Counted from the first letter of the stretch, positions 8,566-17,485 are shown. The stretch: 64,000 nt of DNA from Exiguobacterium chiriqhucha RW-2 (GCF_000416965.1 NZ_ATCL01000003.1:34910-98909); one strand, 5' to 3'. A program made the numbers and translations. Notes: generated by a model from the sequence alone, not told the origin.

Positions 8566-8736
8566 AGATAGAGGTTGCGAATGACATGAGTACGCTTGAT
8601 CGACACGGACGCATTCCGGATCGAGCCGAAAGGGGAATTTCGCCGAAGTCGACGTTCGCATGCGTACGAACGAAGGCTGGGGTAGTCGTGAATAACGCCT
8701 ACACTGCCATGGATGAAATGCCATGGAGCGCTATCT
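8566..8736 (+). promoter_or_regulatory. Lysine riboswitch (L-box) aptamer 1
   Basis: The conserved L-box pieces appear in order: AGATAGAGGTTGCG, ATGAGTA, GCCGAAAGGGGAA, CGCCGAAGT, GGCTGGGGTAGTCG, then a CCATGG/CCATGG stem. P1 closes with AGATAG (8566-8571) pairing CTATCT (8731-8736). The aptamer is followed by a terminator hairpin just before lysC, so lysine binding should favour early termination of the whole operon. Family identity is from the known L-box consensus. Confidence 0.95.
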
Positions 8737-8774
8737 ACGGAACGATTCTTTAATCGTTTTTCAACTGCGCGTAC

Positions 8775-8822
8775 AAGCGGCAGACCGTAGGGAGAGTGCT
8801 TCCTACCGGTCTGCCGCTTTTT
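8775..8822 (+). terminator. Riboswitch-controlled attenuator upstream of lysC
   Basis: Long hairpin with arms AAGCGGCAGACCGTAGG and CCTACCGGTCTGCCGCTT, followed by a T-run, between the L-box aptamer and the lysC start. Confidence 0.92.
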
Positions 8823-8855
8823 CTGTTGGTGGACATCATGAAAGTGGGGAACCTG

Positions 8856-10055
8856 ATGACAACCGTATTGAAATTTGGAGGCAGCTCCGTTGCCACGATT
8901 GAACAAATCCAGGCCATTTCCGAATATTTACAGACACGGGCCGCGGCCGGAGAAAAACTTGTCGTCGTCGTCTCCGCGATGGGGAAAACGACTGACTCAC
9001 TGTTGTCACTCGCCAAACAAATCACGGAACGCCCGATGATTCGTGAACTGGACCGCTTGCTCGCGGTCGGTGAGGAGCAGACGATCAGCCTGCTCAGCAT
9101 CGCTTTAAACTCTCGAGGCGTGGCTGCCATCTCGCTTACCGGACAACAAGCCGGGATCGACACGATGGGCATTCACACGAAAAGTAAAATCAAGGCGATT
9201 CGCAAAGAAGTGCTCGAAGAGAAGCTCCGGACATATGACGTCGTCATCGTCGCCGGTTTCCAAGGTGTCAACGAGTTCGGTGATGTGACGACGCTCGGAC
9301 GAGGCGGATCGGATACGACCGCTGTCGCCTTGGCCGCCGTCCTCAGCAAACGCTGTGAGATTTACACAGACGTCGCCGGTGTCTATACGGCTGACCCGCG
9401 CATCCATCCGACGGCCCGCCGATTAGATACCGTCTCGTATGACGAGATGATGGAGATGAGCGCGCTCGGGTCGAAAGTGATGGAGATGCGTAGCGTAGAG
9501 CTCGCGAAAAAATTTGATGTGAACATCTTTGTAGGAAAGACGCTTGCGAGCGAAGGAGGAACATGGATCATGGATATGACACAGGCGATGGAACAAAAAG
9601 CGGTGACGAGCGTGAGCGTCGTGAAGAACGTGCTCAGCGTCTCAATCAAACATATTCCACATTCGGTGGCAGGAGTTGCCGACATTTTCGAGAAATTGTC
9701 ACAGCGTCATGTCAATATCGATATGATCAGTCAGACCGCGTTCGATGGTGAAGTATTCCTGTCGTTCACCTGTCCGCTCGATGAAGAAGCGTTTCTCGAA
9801 GAGGCGCTCGCGGAACTGACTGAGACGTTCCCACAAATCAAAATCGACCGTCATACCGAGCATGCGAAAATCTCGGTCGTCGGCATCGGCATGCGTGACG
9901 CGACCGGTGTCGCAGCCGAACTGTTCGCCACGTTCCGCGAGAGCGGAATCCCATTCTATCAAGTCACGACATCCGAGATTAGCATCTCGTACACGATTAA
10001 CGAACAAGACGTCGAAGCAGCCGTCGCGGCCATCGCGACCCGCTTCAAGTTATAA
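8856..10055 (+). CDS. lysC: Aspartokinase (lysine-responsive, alpha subunit)
   Basis: Phosphorylates L-aspartate, the first step to lysine, diaminopimelate, threonine and methionine. The kinase domain begins VLKFGGSSVA (residue 4 on) and contains VVVVSAMGKTTD and TTLGRGGSDTTAVALA. The C-terminal part (from about 240) holds two ACT domains of the regulatory unit. Length from the ATG at 8856 (GGGG 8 bases upstream) is 399 aa, close to B. subtilis LysC (408). An upstream in-frame ATG at 8838 with GGTGG nearby is a possible alternative start. First gene of the L-box operon; 12 bases separate it from asd. An internal start (9570) probably yields a separate beta subunit. Confidence 0.96.
   Translation: MTTVLKFGGSSVATIEQIQAISEYLQTRAAAGEKLVVVVSAMGKTTDSLLSLAKQITERPMIRELDRLLAVGEEQTISLLSIALNSRGVAAISLTGQQAGIDTMGIHTKSKIKAIRKEVLEEKLRTYDVVIVAGFQGVNEFGDVTTLGRGGSDTTAVALAAVLSKRCEIYTDVAGVYTADPRIHPTARRLDTVSYDEMMEMSALGSKVMEMRSVELAKKFDVNIFVGKTLASEGGTWIMDMTQAMEQKAVTSVSVVKNVLSVSIKHIPHSVAGVADIFEKLSQRHVNIDMISQTAFDGEVFLSFTCPLDEEAFLEEALAELTETFPQIKIDRHTEHAKISVVGIGMRDATGVAAELFATFRESGIPFYQVTTSEISISYTINEQDVEAAVAAIATRFKL
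9553..9572 (+). promoter_or_regulatory. Internal SD and start codon for LysC beta subunit
   Basis: AAGGAGGA at 9553-9560 lies 9 bases before an in-frame ATG at 9570 (codon 239 of lysC), with another in-frame ATG two codons later. The product would be 161 aa, covering only the ACT region. In B. subtilis LysC a beta subunit of about 163 aa is made from an internal start at the equivalent place. Confidence 0.8.
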
Positions 10056-10067
10056 GGAGGACGCCAC

Positions 10068-11063
10068 ATGTATAACGTAGCCGTCGTCGGTGCGACCGGT
10101 GCCGTCGGCCAAAAGATGATTGAAGTATTGACCGAGTATGAATTCCCGATTAACGAATTGATGTTGTACGCATCGGCCCGTTCGGTCGGGAAGACCGTGA
10201 ACGTGAACGGCAAGGACGTCGTCATCCGGGAACTGTCGGACGCGATTTATGCGGACCCAATCGATATCGCGCTCTTCTCAGCCGGTGGGAGCATCAGTGA
10301 ACAATATGCGCCTCGCCTGAGTGAACAAGGTGTCATCGTCATCGACAACTCGAGTGCATTCCGGATGCAGGCGGACATTCCGCTCATCGTACCGGAAGTG
10401 AACCGAGTCGAACTGAGCCCGGACAAGACGCTCATCGCCAACCCGAACTGCTCGACGATCCAATCGGTCGTCGCGCTCGCACCACTCGCGGAAGTATACG
10501 GATTGACGCGTGTCGCCTATACGTCGTATCAAGCCGTCTCTGGCTCGGGCCAAAAAGGGATTGAAGACTTGGAACGCGGAGCACGTGGGGAAGAGCCGAA
10601 GAACTATCCGTATCCGATTTACGATAACGTCTTGCCACACATTGATGTGTTCTTAGAGAACGGTTATACGAAAGAAGAACAGAAGATGATTGAAGAGACA
10701 CGCAAGATTTTAAACGCGCCGAACCTCGGTGTCACCGCAACATGTGTCCGTGTCCCGGTCCGCAACAGCCACGCCGTCTCCATCACAGTCACGCTCGACC
10801 GCGACGCGACGCTCGCCGAAGTGAAAGCCGTGCTCGCGGACGCGCCAGGTATCGTCTTGATGGATAACCCAGCGGAGCTCGTCTATCCGACACCGCTCGA
10901 TGCGAACGGGACAGACGACGTGTACGTCGGTCGTATCCGTGTCGACGAGTCACAGCCGAACACGTTCCATCTTTGGTGCGTCGCTGATAATGTTCGAAAA
11001 GGCGCGGCAGCGAACGCCGTCCAAATCGCCCAATGCATGATTGGGCAGACTGCTACGAAATAA
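10068..11063 (+). CDS. asd: Aspartate-semialdehyde dehydrogenase
   Basis: Enzyme of 331 aa reducing aspartyl phosphate to aspartate semialdehyde with NADPH. VGATGAVGQKMIEVL (residues 6-20) is the dinucleotide loop, SAGGSIS and IDNSSAFRM follow, and the catalytic cysteine is C128 in NPNCSTIQ. HAVSITV near residue 225 is the conserved substrate-binding region. AAGGAGG precedes the ATG at good spacing. Second gene of the lysine operon; its product also feeds threonine and methionine. Confidence 0.96.
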   Translation: MYNVAVVGATGAVGQKMIEVLTEYEFPINELMLYASARSVGKTVNVNGKDVVIRELSDAIYADPIDIALFSAGGSISEQYAPRLSEQGVIVIDNSSAFRMQADIPLIVPEVNRVELSPDKTLIANPNCSTIQSVVALAPLAEVYGLTRVAYTSYQAVSGSGQKGIEDLERGARGEEPKNYPYPIYDNVLPHIDVFLENGYTKEEQKMIEETRKILNAPNLGVTATCVRVPVRNSHAVSITVTLDRDATLAEVKAVLADAPGIVLMDNPAELVYPTPLDANGTDDVYVGRIRVDESQPNTFHLWCVADNVRKGAAANAVQIAQCMIGQTATK

Positions 11064-11075
11064 GGGGGAGATTAT

Positions 11076-11957
11076 ATGTTCACAGGAGTCGCAACCGCAC
11101 TCGCTACACCGTTTCAAGCAGACGGTCAGCTAAATCTCACAGCGTGGGAAGCGTTAATTGAAGATCAAATTAAAGAAGGTGTCAGCGGTCTCGTGATCGG
11201 GGGAACGACTGGTGAGGGCATGACCATCACGGACGAAGAGTTCGAGACGCTTCTCGTCAAAGCGATTGAAGTCGCTGCCGGCCGCGCCGTTATCATCGCC
11301 GGAACCGGGTCGAACAACACGGCGCTCAGCATTCAAAAGACGAAACGGGCCGCCGAACTCGGAGCCGAGATGGCGATGGTCGTCACGCCTTATTACAACA
11401 AGTCGACGCAAGCGGGTCTGATTGCCCACTTCACAGCGATTGCCGACGCGTCACCGATTCCGCTCATGCTCTACAACGTACCATCGCGGACGGGCGTCGC
11501 CCTTGATCCGGCAACGGTTGGGGAACTCGCTGATCACCCACGCATCGCTGCGCTCAAAGAAGCGAGCGGGGATATTTCAGTGATGGCTCAAATGATGGCG
11601 CACGTACCGGAAGGGTTCCCAGTCTATTGCGGGAACGATGATCAAATCCTTCCTTATATGGCTTGGGGGGCGCAAGGTGTTGTCTCGGTCCTTTCGAACG
11701 TCTATCCGGGTGCAACGGTCGCATTAGCTGAAGCGCTCCTCGCCGGAGATTTGGAAACGGCACGCACATGGCAGCTCCGACTGCTCCCGGTCATCGACGA
11801 ATTGTTCGCGGAAGTGAATCCGATTCCGGTCAAAGCAGCATTGAATGCACGCGGCTTCGAGTTCGGTGCACCACGTCTCCCGCTCGTCCCGATGAGCGCG
11901 ACGGCCGAGGCCCGCTTGTTATCGGCAATGGAGCAGTTCAATGAGGTGAGACAGTGA
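11076..11957 (+). CDS. dapA: 4-hydroxy-tetrahydrodipicolinate synthase
   Basis: Condenses pyruvate with aspartate semialdehyde, the committed step to diaminopimelate and lysine. The 293-aa TIM barrel shows GGTTGEGMTIT (residue 46 on), VVTPYYNKSTQ with the catalytic tyrosine, YNVPSRTGV, and the Schiff-base lysine K161 in IAALKEASGD. Length and order are standard. Its last codons overlap the GTG start of dapB. Confidence 0.97.
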   Translation: MFTGVATALATPFQADGQLNLTAWEALIEDQIKEGVSGLVIGGTTGEGMTITDEEFETLLVKAIEVAAGRAVIIAGTGSNNTALSIQKTKRAAELGAEMAMVVTPYYNKSTQAGLIAHFTAIADASPIPLMLYNVPSRTGVALDPATVGELADHPRIAALKEASGDISVMAQMMAHVPEGFPVYCGNDDQILPYMAWGAQGVVSVLSNVYPGATVALAEALLAGDLETARTWQLRLLPVIDELFAEVNPIPVKAALNARGFEFGAPRLPLVPMSATAEARLLSAMEQFNEVRQ

Positions 11958-12703
11958 ACTTACTCATTCATGGATACGGCGCGATGGGACAGATCGTCGA
12001 AGAAGTCGCCCGGACACAAAACTTGACCGTTGCAGCCATCGTCTCACCGGCCGGAGGGGAACATCCCGTCTCGATACAAGATGTCGAGGCCGACGTCGAT
12101 GTCGTCATCGACTTCTCGAACCCGGCGTTGTTGGATGACGTACTCGCGTTCGGGAAAGCCAAGCAAATCCCGCTCGTCATCGCGACGACGGGCTTCTCGG
12201 AAGCAGAGCTCGCCAAAATTGAAGCGGCGTCTCAGGAGATCCCGATTTTCCAGTCGTATAATACGTCTTATGGGATCGCGCTCCTGAAACAGTTGCTCGA
12301 CCAACTCGTCCCGCTCACGCTCGGTTATGACATCGAAGTGATTGAGGCGCACCACCGCAAAAAAGTCGATGCACCGAGCGGGACGGCGGAATTGCTCACC
12401 CGTGCCATCGAGGCGAAACGCGACGTGACACCGGTATATGACCGGACACCGCGCCGCGAAGCGCGTGCAGCCGATGAACTCGGCATGCATTCGGTACGCG
12501 GGGGGACGATTTTTGGAGAACATACCGTCCTCTTTGCCGGAGACGACGAAATGCTTGAATTGAAACACACGGCCCTGTCCAAACGCGTCTTCGCGAACGG
12601 GGCACTCGCTGCGGCGGCAACGATTCTTGACCGCCCAGCCGGACTATACAATTTAACGAACCTATACGAGGAGGCCACTCATGTTACTCACAAACGCTTA
12701 TGA
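11954..12703 (+). CDS. dapB: 4-hydroxy-tetrahydrodipicolinate reductase
   Basis: NAD(P)H-dependent reductase of 249 aa. It has the N-terminal GYGAMGQ dinucleotide loop, [20 protein letters not shown] and the signature [15 protein letters not shown] (about residues 133-147) with the catalytic histidines and lysine. It starts with GTG inside the dapA end (4-base overlap, GAGGTGAG upstream). Its 3' end overlaps dapH by 23 bases and carries the dapH ribosome binding site, so the three genes are coupled. Confidence 0.96.
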   Translation: MNLLIHGYGAMGQIVEEVARTQNLTVAAIVSPAGGEHPVSIQDVEADVDVVIDFSNPALLDDVLAFGKAKQIPLVIATTGFSEAELAKIEAASQEIPIFQSYNTSYGIALLKQLLDQLVPLTLGYDIEVIEAHHRKKVDAPSGTAELLTRAIEAKRDVTPVYDRTPRREARAADELGMHSVRGGTIFGEHTVLFAGDDEMLELKHTALSKRVFANGALAAAATILDRPAGLYNLTNLYEEATHVTHKRL

Positions 12704-13388
12704 AATCGCGCAATACATTAAAGATGCCAAGAAAGAAACGCCTGTCAAATTGTACGTTAACGGTCAATTGGCCGGTCTGACAATCGAAGATGCCAAAGCT
12801 TTTGGAACAGACGAGTCGAAACTGTTCCTTACAACGGCTGAACGTGCGGCTGCTTTCCTAGAAGCGAACGCTGCCGTCATCACGGACACGCACCTCGAGT
12901 ACGATCGCCGGAACAGCGCCGTACCGATGCTCGATACGACGCAGTTGAATGCCCGCATCGAACCAGGTTCGTTCATTCGCGACCACGTTCAAATCGGGAA
13001 CAACGTCGTCGTCATGATGGGTGCTGTCATCAATATCGGTGCCGTCATCGGTGACGGGTCGATGGTCGATATGAACGCGGTCATCGGTGCCCGCGGGACA
13101 CTCGGGAAAAACGTCCACCTTGGCGCTGGCGCTGTCGTGGCGGGTGTTCTTGAGCCACCTTCAAAAGATCCGGTCATCATCGAAGACGGTGTCATGGTCG
13201 GTGCGAACGCCGTCATTTTGGAAGGCGTCCGCATCGGTGAAAATGCCGTTGTCGCAGCAGGTAGTGTCGTCACGCAAGACGTACCGCCAGGCGTCGTCGT
13301 TGCCGGTACACCAGCCCGCGTCATTAAGCAAAAAGATGAAAAAACCGCAGAAAAAACACAACTTGTTGATGACTTACGCTCCCTGTAA
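12681..13388 (+). CDS. dapH: Tetrahydrodipicolinate N-acetyltransferase
   Basis: Left-handed beta-helix acyltransferase of 235 aa that acetylates tetrahydrodipicolinate (called dapD in staphylococci). The hexapeptide repeats run from about residue 95 to 210 ([20 protein letters not shown] and following), ending in [12 protein letters not shown]. The N-terminal alpha-helical part ([18 protein letters not shown]) matches DapH rather than the succinyl-type DapD. It defines this organism as using the acetylase variant, which also needs an aminotransferase (PatA) and a deacetylase (DapL). Neither typical gene is in the window. Start ATG follows AGGAGG located in dapB. Confidence 0.95.
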   Translation: MLLTNAYEIAQYIKDAKKETPVKLYVNGQLAGLTIEDAKAFGTDESKLFLTTAERAAAFLEANAAVITDTHLEYDRRNSAVPMLDTTQLNARIEPGSFIRDHVQIGNNVVVMMGAVINIGAVIGDGSMVDMNAVIGARGTLGKNVHLGAGAVVAGVLEPPSKDPVIIEDGVMVGANAVILEGVRIGENAVVAAGSVVTQDVPPGVVVAGTPARVIKQKDEKTAEKTQLVDDLRSL

Positions 13389-13434
13389 CGTATAATAGAC
13401 AGAAAATATCAAAAATGAATGGGAGAGTTGAACA

Positions 13435-14361
13435 ATGGAACAGTATGGACAATGGATGTGGCAAGACGGGGCTTGGATCGAGCCGAGTGATGCGAACACG
13501 AGTATCATGACGCACGCAATTCACTACGGTAGTGGGTTCTTTGAAGGGATTCGGGCATACCACACAGAGGAAGGCCCGGCCATCTTCCGACTCCGTGAAC
13601 ACTTGGAGCGACTCGTTCGTTCGTGTGCATACTATCACGTCGACTTGCCGTACACGGTCGATGAGCTCGAACAAGCAACAATCGAATTGATTGAACGCAA
13701 CGGATTTGAAGCTTGTTACATCCGCCCATTCGTTTTCCTCGGCACACCTTGGCAGGCACTCATGCCGACGCAGGAAACAAAAGTACACGTCGCGATCTCG
13801 TGCTGGCCGCTCGGCGAATATTTCAGCAAGACGGTCGGAATCCGTGCGAAAGTCGCCTCGTATCGCCGCGTCTCTTCGACGATGATGCCGATGCAAGCGA
13901 AAGCGGCAGCGAACTATATGAACTCGCAACTCCTTAAAGGAGAAGCGGTCCGTGATGGATATGACGAAGCGATTGCCCTCGACATGAACGGAAACGTCAG
14001 CGAGGCGAGCGTCGCCAACATCTTCCTCGTAAAAGGAAACAAAATTTTCACACCGTCACTCGATTGCTCGGTGCTCGACGGCATCACGCGTCAAACGGTG
14101 ATCGAACTTGCCCGTGAGGAAGGGTTCGAGGTCATCGAACGCCACATCGGACGTGACGAACTATATGTCGCAGATGAGATTTTCTTGACAGGAACGGCGG
14201 CTGAAGTGACGAGCGTCATCGAAATCGACAATATTTCGATTGGTGGCGGCGTTCAAACGGTCGCGACGAATATGCTCTCGCGTTACCGTGAGGCTGTGAC
14301 AGGACAAATCGCAGGCCACCGTGATTGGGTCACGTTCGTCAAAGCTGGAGTCAAAGAGTAA
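13435..14361 (+). CDS. ilvE: Branched-chain amino acid aminotransferase (class IV)
   Basis: Fold-type IV PLP aminotransferase of 308 aa. Conserved points: HYGSGFFEGIRAY near residue 30, the PLP lysine K156 in MQAKAAANY, EASVANIFLV, and LTGTAAEVTSV near the C-terminus. The family transfers amino groups between Leu/Ile/Val and 2-oxoglutarate. Its place inside the lysine operon is unusual. It may have its own promoter, as TATAAT (13391-13396) lies just after the dapH stop, but the best -35 (TTGATG) is 19 bases away, so this is weak. A function in N-acetyl-DAP transamination is a speculation raised only by position. Confidence 0.92.
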   Translation: MEQYGQWMWQDGAWIEPSDANTSIMTHAIHYGSGFFEGIRAYHTEEGPAIFRLREHLERLVRSCAYYHVDLPYTVDELEQATIELIERNGFEACYIRPFVFLGTPWQALMPTQETKVHVAISCWPLGEYFSKTVGIRAKVASYRRVSSTMMPMQAKAAANYMNSQLLKGEAVRDGYDEAIALDMNGNVSEASVANIFLVKGNKIFTPSLDCSVLDGITRQTVIELAREEGFEVIERHIGRDELYVADEIFLTGTAAEVTSVIEIDNISIGGGVQTVATNMLSRYREAVTGQIAGHRDWVTFVKAGVKE

Positions 14362-14374
14362 AGGAGTTTTTTGT

Positions 14375-15463
14375 ATGGGAGTCACAATTGACTTGAATGC
14401 GGTTCGCGAAAACAAACGTCGGATTGAAGCGCTTGGCCGACCGGTGTTCGCCGTCGTAAAAAACAACGCCTATAACTTAGGGATGGAGCCAGTTGTGACG
14501 ACACTGTACGAAGAAGGGGTGCGTCACTTCATGGTGACGACGCTTGACGAGGCGAGCGAGGTCCGGGCATCAGCTCCGGAAGCACGCGTTCTTGTCATGA
14601 ACCCGGTATACGAGTGGACAAGCGTCCATCGTGACCAACTTGACGTCGCCATCGGTTCCTATGACTGGCTCGTCTCGCAACGGGACCAGCTCGACGGGGT
14701 CCGGCTTCATTTGAAGCTCGACGTCGGCATGAACCGCTTCGGTGCGAAGACGTTCCAGGAAGCGTTGGCCATCGTCGCCTTTTGCCAAGACGAGGGGCTC
14801 GATCTTGTCGGGTTATGTACACATTTCCCACTCGCTGACGCGGATAACGCCGAAATCGAGCACAGTGTGCACGTGGAGCGGTTCGCCGACTGGTCGAATC
14901 GTCTCATGGAGCGGCACACGTTCGATATCGTGCACGCAGCCAACAGTGCAGCGACGCTTCAAGCGGATCCGCGTCTCGGGCATTGCACGCACGTCCGTGT
15001 CGGTATCTTTCTCTATGGCTACTCTTCGGTCGAACCGGTCGATTGGCTCATCCCGGCGTTTCGCTGGGAAACAGAAGTCGTCGCCGTGCATGACATCGAG
15101 GCCGGTGCCCACGTCGGTTACGGTACGGGCTACACGGCCGAGACGAAAGAACGCATCGCCGTACTCTCGGTCGGCTATGGTGACGGACTCATGCGAGCCC
15201 GGCGCTTCTTACCAGCCCATATCGAAGGACGAGCCTATCCGTTCATCAGCAACATTTTCATGAGCCACAGTTTTTTACGCGTCGATGACACCGTACAAGT
15301 CGGAGATCGTGTGGAGCTGTATGGCCATCTTACGAAAATCGATGACGTGACCCGTACCGGTCACGCCAATAACTCAGAACAATTATGCGCACGCTCATGG
15401 CGTGTCCCGCATCGCTTTGAAGGAGGCAATGTATGTACACCACCAACCAATCAGTTTGTATGA
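14375..15463 (+). CDS. alr: Alanine racemase, Alr2 type of the lysine operon
   Basis: Fold-type III PLP racemase of 362 aa. The PLP lysine is K29 in AVVKNNAYNLG; classical Alr has AVVKADAYGHG here. The staphylococcal lysine-operon Alr2 also reads VVKNNAY, from memory. Other motifs are VGMNRFG, THFPLAD, HAANSAAT, RVGIFLYGYSS, VGYGTGYT with the second-base tyrosine, and SVGYGDG. AAGGAG lies 8 bases before the ATG at 14375; the longer upstream frame adds 18 residues without support. The 3' end overlaps lysA by 31 bases. D-alanine production is the family role, but whether this operon copy acts on alanine or another amino acid is not settled. Confidence 0.88.
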   Translation: MGVTIDLNAVRENKRRIEALGRPVFAVVKNNAYNLGMEPVVTTLYEEGVRHFMVTTLDEASEVRASAPEARVLVMNPVYEWTSVHRDQLDVAIGSYDWLVSQRDQLDGVRLHLKLDVGMNRFGAKTFQEALAIVAFCQDEGLDLVGLCTHFPLADADNAEIEHSVHVERFADWSNRLMERHTFDIVHAANSAATLQADPRLGHCTHVRVGIFLYGYSSVEPVDWLIPAFRWETEVVAVHDIEAGAHVGYGTGYTAETKERIAVLSVGYGDGLMRARRFLPAHIEGRAYPFISNIFMSHSFLRVDDTVQVGDRVELYGHLTKIDDVTRTGHANNSEQLCARSWRVPHRFEGGNVCTPPTNQFV

Positions 15464-16725
15464 TCGAAGGCGTGTCCGTCCGTGAACTTCAAGCGACGTA
15501 CGGGACACCGCTCTATATCATGAGCGAGCCTGAACTCGAACGTCGTCTCGACCTTGTCCGGAACGCGTTCCTCGACAAGTATCCGAACACGTACGCGCTG
15601 TACGCATCGAAAGCGATGTCGATTGCGGCCGTATACGATAAAGTGATGGCAGCGGGTCTGAGCATCGACGTCGTCTCGCGGGGCGAGATGTTCGTCGCGC
15701 TCCACGCCGGTGTCCCGGCTGACCGGATTCACGTCCACGGCTCGAACAAGACGGTGCAGGACATCACGTTCGCGCTCGAGAACGGAATTACCCACTTCAC
15801 CATCGACAACATGCGTGAGATTGGGCTGTTGTCGGGTCTGGCCGCGGAGCAAGGGGTAGACGTCGATGTCTTGCTCCGCATCGTCCCACAAGTCGTCGGA
15901 GGCGCCCATGAGGCGATTCAGACGGGCGGGGTCGATACGAAGTTCGGCTTCCCGACCCATGATGATACGTATCTCGAAGCGATCAAAGCGACGCTACAAG
16001 CGGAACGACTGCAACTGCGAGGCATTCACTGTCACGTCGGCTCGCAGATTCAAGAACCGACGCTGTTCATCAATACGGTCAAAACGATGGTCAACTTCAT
16101 CGAGACGATCCGTCAAGAGACGGGGTATACGGCCGACGTCTTGAATATCGGTGGCGGCTTCGGTGTCGCCTATCTCGAGTCGGACGACCCGCTCGACTTC
16201 GCCGACACGATGACGCAAGTGATGGACACGCTCGTCGCGGAAGTGGAACGCTTCGGCTTTCCGCTTCCGAAAATCGGCATTGAACCGGGCCGTTGGCTCG
16301 TCGCCAACGCCGGCGCGACGCTCTATGAAGTCGGGACGGTGAAAGAAGTGAGCGGTGTCCGCACGTACGTCTCGGTCGATGGAGGGATGACGGATAACAT
16401 TCGTCCCGCTCTCTATGACGCTGAATATGACGTCATTGCGGCGACACGGATGGATGAAGCGAAGACGTTCGAGGCGAAAATCGTCGGGGCGTGCTGCGAG
16501 TCGGGAGACATCATCTCGAACCGTTCGCTTATCCCGCCGGTCGAAGCTGGTGATCTCTTGCTCGTCAAAGCGACGGGAGCGTATAACTTCTCGATGGCAA
16601 GCAACTATAACCAGATGCTCCGCCCGGCCGTCGTCTTCGTGAAAGACGGGACACATCGTCTCGTCGTCCGGAGACAGACGCTCGAAGACTTGGTCGCCTG
16701 TGAGATTGTCGGACAATCGACGTGA
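15433..16725 (+). CDS. lysA: Diaminopimelate decarboxylase
   Basis: PLP enzyme of 430 aa that decarboxylates meso-DAP to L-lysine, the final step. It shows ALYASKAMSIAAV with the PLP lysine, GSNKTVQDI, GIHCHVGSQI, LNIGGGFGVAY, GIEPGRWLVANAG, GACCESGD with the active-site cysteine, and GAYNFSMASNYN. The N-terminus has about 15 extra residues before VRELQATYGTPLY, but AGGAGG sits 6 bases before the chosen ATG. It is the last gene of the operon, closed by a strong terminator. Feedback on the operon through the L-box would be set by its product. Confidence 0.96.
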   Translation: MYTTNQSVCMIEGVSVRELQATYGTPLYIMSEPELERRLDLVRNAFLDKYPNTYALYASKAMSIAAVYDKVMAAGLSIDVVSRGEMFVALHAGVPADRIHVHGSNKTVQDITFALENGITHFTIDNMREIGLLSGLAAEQGVDVDVLLRIVPQVVGGAHEAIQTGGVDTKFGFPTHDDTYLEAIKATLQAERLQLRGIHCHVGSQIQEPTLFINTVKTMVNFIETIRQETGYTADVLNIGGGFGVAYLESDDPLDFADTMTQVMDTLVAEVERFGFPLPKIGIEPGRWLVANAGATLYEVGTVKEVSGVRTYVSVDGGMTDNIRPALYDAEYDVIAATRMDEAKTFEAKIVGACCESGDIISNRSLIPPVEAGDLLLVKATGAYNFSMASNYNQMLRPAVVFVKDGTHRLVVRRQTLEDLVACEIVGQST

Positions 16726-16731
16726 CGCCAT

Positions 16732-16763
16732 AAACGCATTCCTGATTCAGGGATGCGTTTTTT
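16732..16763 (+). terminator. Intrinsic terminator ending the lysine operon
   Basis: Arms AAACGCATTCCTG / CAGGGATGCGTTT around ATT, then a T-run. Confidence 0.92.
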
Positions 16764-16842
16764 AATGGAAGTCGTTCTTCTTCAAATGAGAAATGCTTTT
16801 AATTATGATGGGGGAGAGAGAACAGAGGGGGAAGTGACTTCA

Positions 16843-17391
16843 ATGGAAAAGACAGCAGGACAACAGTTGATTGAATCGCGGCGGACGATTCGCATGTTCA
16901 CGGAAGAACCAATTGCGACGAAAGTACTCTATGAGTTGTTGGCGTCAGCTCACCAAGCGCCGTTTCATAACAAAGTCGAACCGTGGAATCTCTATTTGTT
17001 CAACGGGGATGGAAAAGACGTCTTGCTTCAGGCGCTCGAGCCGGCGTTTCAAGATGGACCGGAATCGAAACGTGAAAAGATCGCCGGGCGGATTCGTAAC
17101 GCGGCCGCATGTGTCTATGTAACGACGAAAGCGTTCGAGACGGACAAAGGGAAGAAAGATGCGCTACTCGCGACGGCGACGATGATTCAAAACTTTCATT
17201 TATTGTGTAGTGAGCAACAAATCGGCCTCGTCTGGCGGACGGGCGGTATTTTTGAGGATGCCAGGCTTCAAGAGATGATTGGAGCTGAAGGGGAGACGTT
17301 TGTCGGGTTACTCCAGCTCGGTCGTTACGAAGACGTGCCACCGACGAAGCAACGTCAATCGATTGACGCTAGTTTGACAATTTTTGAGTGA
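16843..17391 (+). CDS. Nitroreductase family protein
   Basis: FMN-dependent nitroreductase-fold protein of 182 aa. The N-terminal ESRRTIRMFTEEPI and SAHQAPFHNKVEPWNLYLF are typical FMN-phosphate-binding and active-site segments. LLATATMIQNFHLL and GLVWRTGG match the middle, and FVGLLQLGRY the C-terminal strand. It probably reduces quinones or nitro compounds with NAD(P)H; the physiological substrate is unknown. The ATG at 16843 is preferred to a start 90 bases upstream because GAGGGGG lies before it. Confidence 0.88.
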   Translation: MEKTAGQQLIESRRTIRMFTEEPIATKVLYELLASAHQAPFHNKVEPWNLYLFNGDGKDVLLQALEPAFQDGPESKREKIAGRIRNAAACVYVTTKAFETDKGKKDALLATATMIQNFHLLCSEQQIGLVWRTGGIFEDARLQEMIGAEGETFVGLLQLGRYEDVPPTKQRQSIDASLTIFE

Positions 17392-17397
17392 ACGAAA

Positions 17398-17428
17398 AGG
17401 CCCGAGCGTAGGTGACTACGACCGGGCC
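17398..17428 (-). terminator. Terminator for the minus-strand micro-ORF unit
   Basis: Stem GGCCCG/CGGGCC with an inner GCGTAG/CTACG pairing. On the minus strand it is followed by TTTT; on the plus strand no T-run follows. Confidence 0.6.
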
Positions 17429-17448
17429 AATCTTTATAGGTCAATGAG

Positions 17449-17485
17449 ACTGAGCCGTTCATGTGAGCGCTCAGTTTATTTTTTT
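17449..17485 (+). terminator. Intrinsic terminator of the nitroreductase gene
   Basis: Arms ACTGAGC / GCTCAGT followed by TTTATTTTTTT on the plus strand. It lies inside the 3' end of the opposing micro-ORF, so the two units have interlocked ends. Confidence 0.75.

Noticed and set aside
15994..16731. Long minus-strand open frame opposite lysA (and similar frames opposite dapB, nagB, asd and others)
   Set aside because: These mirror the strongly biased codon use of real genes on the other strand, lack ribosome binding sites and encode Arg/His/Asp-rich low-complexity sequence.
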